DNA from: Strigamia acuminata
Taxonomy: Eukaryota > Arthropoda > Chilopoda > Geophilomorpha > Linotaeniidae
NCBI GenBank assembly: GCA_949358305.1
Contig: OX442315.1
Coordinates: 32,886,427 to 32,950,426 of the forward strand
Direction: 5' to 3'
Length of the DNA stretch: 64,000 nucleotides
A program made the position numbers and the translations under genes. Position 1 is the first letter of the stretch. Every line of letters begins with the position of its first letter. The notes beneath the pieces were generated by a model. The model searched no databases. It saw only the letters and a list, made by a program, of their open reading frames with translations, and was not told the origin of the DNA. Shown here piece by piece: positions 50,031 through 59,828 of this stretch.

Positions 50031-50047
50031 TACAAATGGAATGGTGC

Positions 50048-50053
50048 TTTATT
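50048..50053 (-). terminator. Poly(A) signal of URM1
   Basis: AATAAA on the minus strand (TTTATT on plus), 37-42 nt past the URM1 stop codon. It implies a very short 3' UTR, with cleavage near 50020-50040. Another TTTATT overlaps the stop codon itself and is less likely to be the working signal. Confidence 0.6.
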
Positions 50054-50089
50054 AAATAAAATGATTTACATATTTTTTTCCCCTCTTTA

Positions 50090-53000
50090 TTAACCGCCAT
50101 GTAAGGTTGAAATGAAGGCAATCTGATCGTTTTCTTCAATTTTGTAGTCCAATTCGCCCTAAAAATATAAAAAGAAAAGAAAAAAAAAACATAGGAAAAG
50201 AATCACTCATTTCTCGAGGCGTGCATAGGAATATGAAACATTCCCGTGGAAAAGCGGGCACAATAAAAGGCGAAACGAATGAATTCATGCACAACAAAAA
50301 TAACAAAAAGAGCGACCAATTTTAAAAAGCTGTGCACAAGGGGGTAAACTAATGGACGCGCATGCGCTGTGAACGGATGTAGGGCGAGATCATTAATTGC
50401 ACGGCCCAATGAACAACATGCTCTTAAATCAGTCGCTTGCACCAGCCGATAACCCGAGCTGCCATTCCAACGTGACTGGGGGAAGTGCAGCACGAGCCAG
50501 AAGCGTAGGCGGCTGTTATCACGCAAACGCCACCGCTGACTATAGCCGCAAAATTATATGACGAGTAAATGACGACTGTCACACACTGATGTGATAAAAA
50601 AAAATTCATTTCACATCACCACTGTCATTTTTGTTCACCTAACCGTTTCATTTCTTTTTTAAAGGCTTATTTTTATTGCAACCTGTGAATTCAATTAAAA
50701 ATTTGATAGGGCGAATCAGAAAAGCAAGGAAACGTGCTCAACGACCTATAAGTACCTAAATGTGGTAAGGCAACGAGACCTACGATTCTTTTTATTAGCC
50801 GACGTACCGTACTAAGACGAATAAAAAAAACTCATAAGGAATGGCAAGGTACCGGTATCGATAATGGGTGGTAACTATACACCAAACCGATACAACGTTG
50901 TCCTAACTCCTATTGGTTGAGCCGTCTCACTGGTGTAGTGGCACAAAAAAGTAAACCATAACACCAGAATTGTAATCTAACTAGGTAAATCAACCAATAA
51001 AAAACTAAACCTATGTTTACCTGCCAAAAGAAACCAACAAACTGTGCTAACATTGTTTGATTGATTAAAAGGGAAAAAAAGCTTATTTTAGCAAATGAAA
51101 TAAATATTTTATCACCAAATAAATAAAATCCATCATTCTAACCAATAGGGTTAGAACCACGTTTTATCGGTTTGGAATATAAAATGGCAACTAACGTATT
51201 CCGTATACAAAACTGCCATCGTCAGCCACAACTTCGATTTCCGTTTTTCATAAAAACAATACAGAGTAATATTTTTTCTGTATTTAACTTAACCCTCGGA
51301 GACATAAGGGTAAAATGTGCCGTTCTGGTATAAGCCATTACGGATTTATGGACAATTTTCAGGTCAATTAGTTAAAGCGCCATTTCGATTTTTGAAAGTT
51401 CGCAACTAATTTTATAGAAGGCGCTAGTTATGAAGAGTGAAAAAAAAAATATATTTTTACCAACTAGTGGTTGGTTTAAACACTACTGGTAAATGCGAAA
51501 AGCTGTTAACTGAAGCACTCTTTCTTAGGCAGCGAAGCCAGCATAATAGTTTTGCTGGAGTTTTAAGGGGCAGAAAATTTGCATTTAGCATAATTAATTA
51601 AATAAATGGCCAATGACTTAAAATTTCACCTGAGTTAAGGTTCAGTATGATATAAACAAAATCACAAATTTTCAGCAAAAAAATAGACAGGAAAAAAATT
51701 TTTCTATTCAAGAAAGAGCTTGTCCATAAATCTGTATAGCCTTATGCCTCCAACGGTTAACGAACGTAGCGTATGTTCAATGTTCGTTACGTCAAATACA
51801 AAAAAATACCGTGTTGTCGCGATAATACAGATTTTTGCTCCCTCAGCCGCGGCTCTTAATCAAAGAAATACAGTAGTTACCAAATTGCAGTAAGGTGTGC
51901 AGCCCTGCCCGTTCGAATTGTATGTAAATGCGTCTCCGTAAATCAAACATGGTGCTTATTGGATTTCCCGCTCTTTAGTAGCATTTGTCACAAGTGGGTG
52001 TGCCAAAACACATGCTCGTAAATACGAGAATCCGCAGTGACATTCACAAGTTTAAGACTAGTTAAGCACTTCCTCCCTTTTCTGATTCCCCTGATGATCG
52101 TACATTTGGTAGGTGATTGGCACGCATGGATGCCCGCTGGAATCACGCCTAAGCCGGCCAAGACAAAGCTTATCACCGTCTAAATCACCATTTTTTACTT
52201 ACTCTGACGCCTTTTCCAGTCGAATCAACAGGTTATTGTTAAAATAAGTCTCAAAGTGGACAATGTTAATTATGAGTTTAGGCAAATTTTCTGCATAATT
52301 ATGCAAAAAATAAATCAGACTAAATCAAGAGTTTTGAGTTGAATGTTACAATTGAATGCCTACTAACAATAATACGATAGTTTTAAAAGGTTGATGAGCA
52401 TTTGATAAAAGCTCAAAATGCCCAATTTAGATAACCACAGCATTCTTGTTGGATATTTGCCAACATTAAGCTACACTCTGTTTATTTAAATAGGAGAGAG
52501 ATGTTTAACAAGAGAGGGTTTCAACTAATGCTATTATATGCATCTGCACTTTTCTAAATCAATGAAGAATTTACATTTACATTTAATTTTTAAGGAAATA
52601 ACTGGCCAAAATCGTTATTCGGCAACCAGCACCACCAGGAAATGCGAACATTTCTAGATAGTTATTGTTACGAAGGTAAGTTGGATTGTTTAAATAATAA
52701 TTACAATCTACGTAGCAGTACAGATAGAAAAGTATTAAATTGACATTCACTAATGCAGTTTAGGTTCCTAAGGACGCAAAGCATAGAAAAGTCCATTTTC
52801 ATTGAATGCATATTTGAAAACGAAGTGCAATTCTGTCTTCTGGCAAATCTATAAGGAAGTGAAGAGACCCAACTTTTGGCTCACGTATCAGTATCTTTTA
52901 GCTCCATATATTCAAAAGTGATGATGTGAAAACCATCAATATCCACAGCCCAAATATAGCATAAATAAGGCAACACAAAGATAAAGAATTCACTTTAGAT

Positions 53001-56000
53001 TGAAAGCACCTTGAATAAATGTTTGCCTACTATTAATCATCACATATACAATACAAAACTTTAAAATACCCTATTTTACCGATTAAGAGTCGCCCTCGAA
53101 TAGCAGCCGCGGTTGAGACACCAAGAATACCGCATTTTTGCAAAAGTACCGTATCGTTTCCGTATTTAACCTCACAAACGATGAACGTACACAAGTTTTG
53201 GCTGATATAACCAAATTCAAAATTCACAAGTTATAGAACAGAGATCTGCATTGGCGTAAAATCCTTACCCGTTACCCGTCCGTTACCCGTCTCCAAAAAA
53301 AATTCTCTACCCTACCCTACCCGTACCCGTTCCTGAACGCGATCACGTGTGCCAGAGATGTGCATTGGCGTAAAAACGTACCCAATGCAGATCTCTGTTA
53401 TAGAACTTCCATGAGTAAACATAAAATTTTGCTAAAAGAAGTCAGCCATAATTCATCGGGTGAAAATGAAGAAATTTTAGATACCATTTTACTTAGAAAA
53501 CGTACAAACTATACCGTACTGCCTTGAACAATGGCCCGGCGTGAATAAGCGCCGGGACTCGAATAAACGCCGGGGGCTCGGCGGCGCTTGGTGCACCAAA
53601 CGCCGCCCCGAACTGACCTGACCGGGGTGGAATCGGGTCATGAAAATAAATAAACGCCCGGGCCATTGTTCAAGGCAGTACGGTAACTACAAACAGAAAC
53701 ACAAACGAAATAACCTCACGCATATTCATATTTAGTTTCTACTCTACTTGTTTCCGATGTTCATAGAAACATCAAATTCGATGGTGCTCTACAATTTTAT
53801 AATTGGAAATTTTGCTGTATCTACAATCGTTGAAGATGACTTTTCGAGTCGAGTTTAAGACCACGCCTGGAAAGCCCGCCATCGACTTCCCGTTCGACCG
53901 CACTTTTAGAATTGATATATCTTCAGTCATTTTCAAAAAAAAAAGGTGCCCAGAATTCTGACTCGCCCTGTATAAACAGAAACTTTGAAGGCCCCTAATG
54001 CTTTTTGAGAAACAACCCATTTGTTCGTACCTGAACCAGATTCAATAAAGAAAAGAATAGAGTTTAGTAGAGGCCGAGGCCAACCAATATTTGACACGCT
54101 TTCACCCAAAACCTTCCAGCCGAGGTACAAAATCTTGGAAAATGTGGTTCACCAAAAGATTTAGCTCATTATCAGTGTAAACAAAACAAACCCAACTGGA
54201 CATCCCCTTTAAGGCTTCCAAACCCTGCAATGATTAACAACACACACTATTGTCAACATCGCCAGTTCTAAACCAATGGGGATGAAAATTCTTAGTCATT
54301 GGACATTGTCTGAAGACAATATTTTTAAAGCTATTTTGCTGTCAGATTTTTAATCAAGAAAAAGGTCATCCAATTTTATTTAGGTTTCCTTTGAGGAAGA
54401 GAAAAAAACAAGGCTGCCTGCATTTACCGAAGGTGCAATAACTATCGGAAAAGCTACAATATTGTCCGTCGAAATCAGATGGTGATAGGCACTGTAAGAC
54501 CTTTTTCAATTTGTGAAATTTATGAACACTTTTGTCACATCAAACCGTGCACTTTATAGCTGGCCGACCAATATATACAACTCAAGATAGCAGCCAAACT
54601 ATGCATAATGGGTGACAGCACAAGTAAATAAATCCCATCTTTTATTCACTTTTATTAATATGCATTTTGCTGCAATTAGAAAGCAACATAAAATTCTACT
54701 AATCTTCCTGAATAAAATGAAAATGTCTAAACTAAGAATTAATTTCAGTTCTTCAACTTCACGCTTCAATCTAATTATCATCTTTCTCTACACCTTTGAG
54801 AACCAATGTTTGCTCGCACTTTGTTCGTGCACTCCCATTGGATTTAATACAATTACTTAGTCAAATTTGGTAGCTGATCATAGACGCTTAAATTGGTTTA
54901 TCTTCGCAAACCAGATGTGGAAAAAAGATTTTTAAACCTGAATCTTGTAATCCTAATTCAGCCAACAGTAGCCTTAAAGGAATACTGCCATATACATTAG
55001 GTTTCAAAAATAAAAATAAAATCTTTTCTTTCCTTACTTTTCCATATGGAAGAAAATCTAATTCTTGCATAAAACAACCAGGTAAATAAATAATAGCTTT
55101 CTGTTAATTTAAATGTTAAAACACATCTTAGTTTTAGCAGTGCCCTGCCGTATGTTAATATGATGACGCACAGATCGTATCACTGTCTCAGAAATAAATG
55201 CAAAAACCCAAGAAAAACGTCCTTTTCGGTCCTTTTCACTTAAGTACCTTTTGCGAGCGATGATGCTGACCAAAAGAAACTCAAGGAAAGAAAGTACCAA
55301 AAGAATAGTTTTAGTTCACCAGATTGAACATACCGTATTACTCCGCTTATTGCCGCATGTCAGTAAAGTGTAAGTATTACCGGCATGCCAATAAACCCCA
55401 TTTTTAAAGGCTTTTATTTAACTTACCTTGAACGTTTGTGTGTGTGTGTGTTTCAACTTCCGGTTTGTCTAATTTTGGGTGTTTTTTCCAAAAATCAATT
55501 CAGCATAACAAAAAATTAAAATTCGGGCATCGTAGGTCAATAAGCGCCAATAAGCGGGGTAATACGGTAGCAATTATTAAACCTAAAACTGTTTTTATCA
55601 GATTCTTACATAACTGTTCCAAAATACTTGTTTTTCGACGTCCCCTTCTTGCCCAGTAAATTCCGATGCTCTGCTCATCAACCGACACATCCATTGACCC
55701 GTACACTTTATAGTCCCCTGGCACCCAAACGCGATATTCTATGGTTTAATTCGCATATCCTATTAGAATGCCGGCTTTGGATTTGGATTCCATTATAGTC
55801 CTTTTCTCTGAAGTTCAACTTTACTGACTTTCGTTGCTTTTACGATGCATTTTGCATCATGATTAGTAAGAGTCTCTTAGCCAATAAAAATGGCTTTAAC
55901 ACCATCCAATTTTATTTCTCAGCTACCCTAATCTATCCACTAATTTAAAAAAAAAAATCAAATTTTTTTTACACTTCCGGATAAATAAAATACAATTTTT

Positions 56001-59000
56001 ATCTAAACCAAGACACAAACTACCCGCAAAATCAGTATTCAGGTAAAATGATTCCAGTGCCAATTTTCCCTCCGCCTCAATAAGTCAAAGCAAAATGGTG
56101 GAACCCTAGAGCTGGTCAGCACTTGGCTCAACTTAAATGAAAGTAGGAGCATGATTGATTGTTTGCGTTTACCTACTTCCTCAAGAATGAAATTTCCTTG
56201 CCAAATATCACACATGTTTTGGCAACTGACCATAAAACTCTTTTGTCCACTAATTTCTGCTGGCAGAGGTAAAACCACTCAAGCTCAAGCACCAGAGTGG
56301 CATTGCTAGTGAGAATACCATTTGTCAAAATTACGGAGATTATTTAACCCCTGCTGATAATTTAGCTGCAGTAACACACTTTAACAAAGCATTGATTATA
56401 CCCCACGCTCATTAGCCACAGTTCCTCAACTCCTTTACCCTTTAAGTTGCTCATTAAATACTCTCCTTGAATACATCTCACGGTATGAGGTAATCGTTAT
56501 TTCAGTTAAGCACTCAAACTTCTCCCAGAATTAACCAATCATGGCTTTTATCACGCATACATTATTCAAAAACAAAACATTTCGATAAACCATCACTTTG
56601 GTCAATGCTTTTGAGCGTTTAACAGCTTTCTAACAACTTTTGTTGCTGGTTTCAATCAACTAAACCAGTCGAAATGACTTTTTGAAGACAGCTATACTCA
56701 AAACCACCACAACGTTGACCTATTCCAGCCGGTTTACGCCTAACTGTGTACTGTGTTCTACTACGCGGAAAGTAGTTCTGTGTCAAAGCATCACTTTTGA
56801 CAATGTTGGTAATCGATCACAATGTCTGGAGTTCGATTACAATTCTGGTGTTTTGGAGTACTTTTTTGTGCCACTACACCAGTGAAATAGGTCAACGTTG
56901 TGGTGGTTTTGAGTATACTCTTTTTTTCTCATTTTTAGACATTTACATGTTATGTCTGGCTTTTATCATATTCTTAACTATCTGCGTTGTTACTACACAA
57001 CACTTTCCAGTCTACACACGCTAAAACTGCATTTTCAAAACAAAAATCTCGGTTAGAGCGCTTCAATTTCATTTCTTTGAAAAATTTTATCAATTTCAGA
57101 AATGACAAATCACATTTTTGACAATTTGTCAACTGATAAACATATTTACTCTGCCAAAAAAAAACAGAAAAAGCATTTCAATCCGGGAAAGATTTATTGC
57201 CTCGCGATGAAAACAATACGCGTTGGATGATTAGCATTTATCGCATTCAATTGAATGTGAATGGCGTTGTGATTGAGTTCAACTTACCAGCAATTGCCAG
57301 TCCGTGTCGTTGACGAGCACGAGGATCCCCGGCCTCCTAAATAGCAAACACAATTAAATTCTCGCACATATTTAAAACTACCCGCTTTTATCGAGAAACA
57401 GAAATCACACTCGTGGGATTATAGCAAACGATTTTTCCTCTTCCTCTTGCCCTAATTTAGCAAATTAACTTGCCGTTTAAAAAGGTGCACACAGAATGAT
57501 TTCGACTCGTTTCAAAAGCAAGTAATTAAAAATTATCTTCGGTCTTAAGTCACGACTAACTTACACGTTATTGTCCTGCATGAACAGCTCTGGCCTCTCT
57601 CGCAGCAAATTATCCCTAATCCAACACAACAAGCGCCGTATGGTCCCTATACGACAACAAGATGCTGTAGTTTGTTTTGCACGTTAATTCTGTGCTAATT
57701 TTTAAGTTTAGACAGTGTAAACAAAACTTACATTGCTCATCCCTCGCCGGTAGGACGATATCATGTTTGCTCACTTTGTCAAACAGGAGCTCGGCGCCGC
57801 CACTGCAAATATCGAAAAAACATTCAATGTAAGATGAACACGTTTCATTAAACAATTCCGGGCCTCGTATTTTCCCATTATTATTGTTATTGCTGTCATA
57901 ATGTACATAAAAATGGAATATTAGCTGCTATTATCTTTTATCTTGAGATTAGTTCACTGCTCAGCCACTGTGGCGCTGTCTAAAACATCTAAAACGCTCC
58001 CGAACCAAGTTTACATGGTCAGTTTTACTGAAAAAAAAATCGAATTTGCTTTTCGAGAAAATTGATCATGTAAATAAACAGACAAGTTAATTTGGAAAAC
58101 TAAATTCATTTGTAAAAGGCGTAACTTGGCCGTTTTGTGCATCGCCATTTGCAATGTGCATGCGTAAAAGCGCTGCTACTTCGCGCCTTTATTAAAAATG
58201 GCACCAATTATAAAGAAAAATGATAAGAAATTTCGATATTTCTTGCTTTTGAAAGAAGTTATGTAAGCTAAATTTGGTTTGTTTAGGGATTAAAATAGAT
58301 CAACAGCCATTTCGTTGTTCCTGATAATTGAACTGCATTATGGGAAATTAATGTGCATGTTTCATATTTTATAGAAAACTAACACTAAAACATGGTTTCT
58401 CAGATAAATAAAATTCAATTTTTTTCACTTATCTGGAAAACTATATCCATCTCAACTTAGTAATTGTTCCAGACATTTAATTGGCAGTTTTTATGCTTAT
58501 TTTTATTAACGTAATTTGATGGGCCCCCATTTCCTGTGCCCGGGGTTCCCAAGCACCATTACGTGCCACTGGGAAGATGAGAATGGAAGGATTATAATCC
58601 TCCAGTCAACAATGTAAATCCGGTCTAATTTTAAGTTTTAAGTCACACAAATATAAATGCAAATGGAAACGCACAACCACAATGTTTCATGTATCATGTA
58701 TGATTACATATTTCCAACTTCTCGTAACAAATTAAATTGTTATTTTCATGCCAGATGGCACGAAAGCTTGACGAATGATCATCAATCACATGCTGCTTGT
58801 TTGTAGAATTATTCACGTCGGTGCAATGCGCAAAATTTATCAAAAATCTTTTGTCCGGACATTGGCGGCCACATTAGCCGACTCAGGCGACTTTCTTGCG
58901 GCCAACTTGAAGCTCGATGTCCGTACAAAAAAAAAATCAGAATTTTATTTTAAAAAATTAATTTTCTGAAAGAAAATTGATTTTGTTGCAACAAATTCAC

Positions 59001-59435
59001 TTTAGTTTCATCCAGTCAAGTATTTTTTTACGTTAGAATGAATAAATAATTTGGAAAACAACCGCAAACACGTGGTCAATAGTTTTCCCACCTCAACAAT
59101 CAATTCACTTTGTTCGTTCAATGTAATTGATTGCACTGTCAACTGGAAACAATTCAATATAATGGATGTCACTGTGGCTCTAAGTCGATAACTTATCAGG
59201 GCAAACACTAGTTTTACGTTTGACCTTCTAAAATGATGGTCTAACGTCGGTAACGGGTAAATGATTGCGGCGAATTGAACAATTTCATCAGCCAACTGGT
59301 TCCACAGGAAAAAAAAGCTAACTCTAACTTAATATTTCAATTCTTTAAGGTATTAGTTAATACACGAGAAAAATAAACCCCTTTTTAATTGATTTACCTG
59401 AATTCAACGCGGACTGGCAGTCCCAACTCGGCCAT
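50090..59435 (-). CDS. URM1: Ubiquitin-related modifier 1 (URM1), complete, 5 exons
   Basis: URM1 is a ubiquitin-fold sulfur carrier. In known systems its C-terminal Gly-Gly is activated by the E1-like MOCS3/Uba4, and it supplies sulfur for 2-thiolation of wobble uridine in cytosolic tRNAs; it can also be conjugated to proteins. Exons read on the minus strand: 59398-59435, 57732-57802, 57565-57646, 57288-57336, 50090-50158. All joins keep frame, all introns are GT-AG, and the total is 309 nt, so 102 aa plus stop. Residue landmarks: start MAELGLPVRVEF, then SGGAELLFDKV, RERPELF, VRPGILVLVNDTDW, GELDYK and the C-terminus AFISTLHGG. Length (about 100 aa) and every block match the URM1 family, including the terminal diglycine with nothing after it. 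The start is the only ATG giving the conserved N-terminus. Intron 1 is 1.6 kb and intron 4 is 7.1 kb; introns 2 and 3 are 85 and 228 nt. It lies head-to-tail behind the BTB/BACK gene. Confidence 0.96.
50878..51179. mobile_element. MITE family D, diverged longer relative
   Basis: Ends are imperfect inverted copies: left TACACCAAACCGATACAACG, right (reverse complement) TATTCCAAACCGATAAAACG, both continuing to CTATTGGTT and flanked by TA. Internally it carries CACTGGTGTAGTGGCAC followed by AACACCAGAATTGTAATC, matching family D at 56695-56915 in inverse orientation. About 302 bp, non-coding. Confidence 0.65.
51293..51756. mobile_element. piggyBac-like MITE with TTAA target sites
   Basis: Flanked by TTAA at 51289-51292 and 51757-51760. 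The left end is CCCTCGGAGACATAAGG; the right end reverse-complements to CCGTTGGAGGCATAAGG. A second inverted block lies just inside (GATTTATGGACAA). A TTAA target with short inverted ends starting CC is the hallmark of piggyBac-type elements. About 464 bp with no transposase frame, so non-autonomous. In URM1 intron 4. Confidence 0.65.
51845..51875. mobile_element. MITE family A, right-end remnant
   Basis: AGCCGCGGCTCTTAATC followed by an A-rich stretch and ATACAG-TA corresponds to the right terminus of the 38858-39070 element. TACCGTGTT at 51808 may be its eroded left end, which would make it an internally deleted copy. It lies in URM1 intron 4. Confidence 0.55.
53069..53186. mobile_element. 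MITE family A, left-end fragment
   Basis: The sequence from CCCTATTTTACCGATTAAG onward follows the left ~120 bp of the 38858-39070 element closely: CGCCCTCGAATAG, AATACCG, TTTTTGCAAAAGTA, CGATGAAC. The right half is missing. It lies in URM1 intron 4, just left of a hAT-like MITE. Confidence 0.75.
53239..53397. mobile_element. hAT-type MITE with perfect 8-bp target duplication
   Basis: The perfect 8-bp direct repeat TTATAGAA (53231-53238 and 53398-53405) flanks a 159-bp element. Its ends are CAGAGATCTGCATTGG and the exact inverse, CCAATGCAGATCTCTG. An 8-bp duplication plus CAGRG-type ends identifies a hAT-superfamily insertion. The interior holds TTACCCGTCCGTTACCCG and CTACCCTACCCTACCCG. An internal partial repeat of the left end (CAGAGATGTGCATTGGCG) lies at about 53354. 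Confidence 0.85.
53514..53683. mobile_element. MITE family B, GC-rich palindromic, TA target duplication
   Basis: A 170-bp element flanked by TA. Its ends are near-perfect inverted copies: left CCGTACTGCCTTGAACAATG, and right ending CATTGTTCAAGGCAGTACGG. The arms continue into GGCCCGG and GCG-rich sequence. The middle is strongly GC-rich (GGCGGCGCTTGGTGCACC, CCGCCCCG) and stands out in an AT-rich intron. No coding capacity. Confidence 0.85.
55333..55567. mobile_element. MITE family C, TA target duplication
   Basis: A 235-bp element flanked by TA. The left end is CCGTATTACTCCGCTTATTG; the right end reverse-complements to CCGTATTACCCCGCTTATTG. The interior contains a short GT run and the phrase TTTAAAGGCTTTTATTTAAC, which also occurs near 48035 outside any complete copy. 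In URM1 intron 4. Non-autonomous. Confidence 0.8.
56695..56915. mobile_element. MITE family D, TA target duplication
   Basis: A 221-bp element flanked by TA with about 35-bp inverted ends: left TACTCAAAACCACCACAACG and right ending CGTTGTGGTGGTTTTGAGTA. Its interior segment (TTTTTGTGCCACTACACCAG and neighbours) is found inverted at about 50925-50990 in the diverged relative at 50878-51179. In URM1 intron 4. Confidence 0.8.
57803..59397 (-). other. URM1 intron 1 (1.6 kb), nothing recognisable
   Basis: Non-coding sequence between the first and second URM1 exons. Open frames here are short and have biased composition. I see no terminal inverted repeats, tandem arrays or exon-like segments with paired splice sites. 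Confidence 0.6.
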
Positions 59436-59828
59436 TTGTATTACGATATATGTCGCGACATCTAGTGCCAAAACCTGAACTTAAGAGTGGCTAAAAAGGC
59501 GCTTTGATTTAAGAAAACAATTCAAGCAGACGATTCTATAATTAAAAATTTATACCACATGTTTATTAAGCAAATTTACAACAAATTAAAACAAAATAAA
59601 AATAAATTTGTCTGATGTGTGATTCAATAAACGTTATATTAAATTCTTTTTCAGTTTGTTACATTTTAATAACTCCTAAATAAAATAAAAATACAAACAA
59701 AAAACGAACACACTTTTTGCTATCCTGTTTTATTTTTTTTCGGTTCATGATGGCGCCGTTTAGCTTTGCAGCTAAAAACAGAACGTGTGGAAATTTAATA
59801 AACTGACAGCTGTGACGAGACAAGGTTG
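59436..59828 (-). promoter_or_regulatory. Intergenic space: 3' flank of BTB/BACK gene and URM1 promoter
   Basis: These 393 bases separate the stop codon of the upstream BTB/BACK gene from the URM1 start. They contain AATAAA on the minus strand at 59729-59734, about 100 nt past the BTB/BACK stop. Close to the URM1 ATG is a perfect 10-bp palindrome, TGTCGCGACA, at 59451-59460. Its position, 16-25 nt upstream of the ATG, suggests a 5' UTR or core-promoter element, but no factor can be assigned. The gap is too long for a zero-spacer operon of the tunicate type, and both genes have their own signals. Confidence 0.45.
59729..59734 (-). terminator. Poly(A) signal of the BTB/BACK gene
   Basis: AATAAA on the minus strand (TTTATT on plus), about 100 nt downstream of the stop codon at 59829-59831 and about 300 nt before the URM1 start codon. 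Confidence 0.5.

Larger units (their letters stand above)
50159..57287 (-). other. URM1 intron 4 (7.1 kb), transposon-rich
   Basis: This GT-AG intron separates the exon ending in NDTDWQLL from the last exon. It holds most of the recognisable mobile DNA of the window: MITEs at 50878-51179, 51293-51756, 53239-53397, 53514-53683, 55333-55567 and 56695-56915, plus remnants near 51.85 kb and 53.07 kb. The first 500 bases (50200-50600) are GC-richer, with a perfect GCGCATGCGC (NRF1-like) near 50357-50367, but show no convincing exon. I see no nested gene in the rest. Confidence 0.8.

Noticed and set aside
52620-52680. Plus-strand exon-like stretch (ATG...GAAG|GTAAGT) inside URM1 intron 4
   Set aside because: A single short open piece with no partner exon; a donor match alone is expected by chance.
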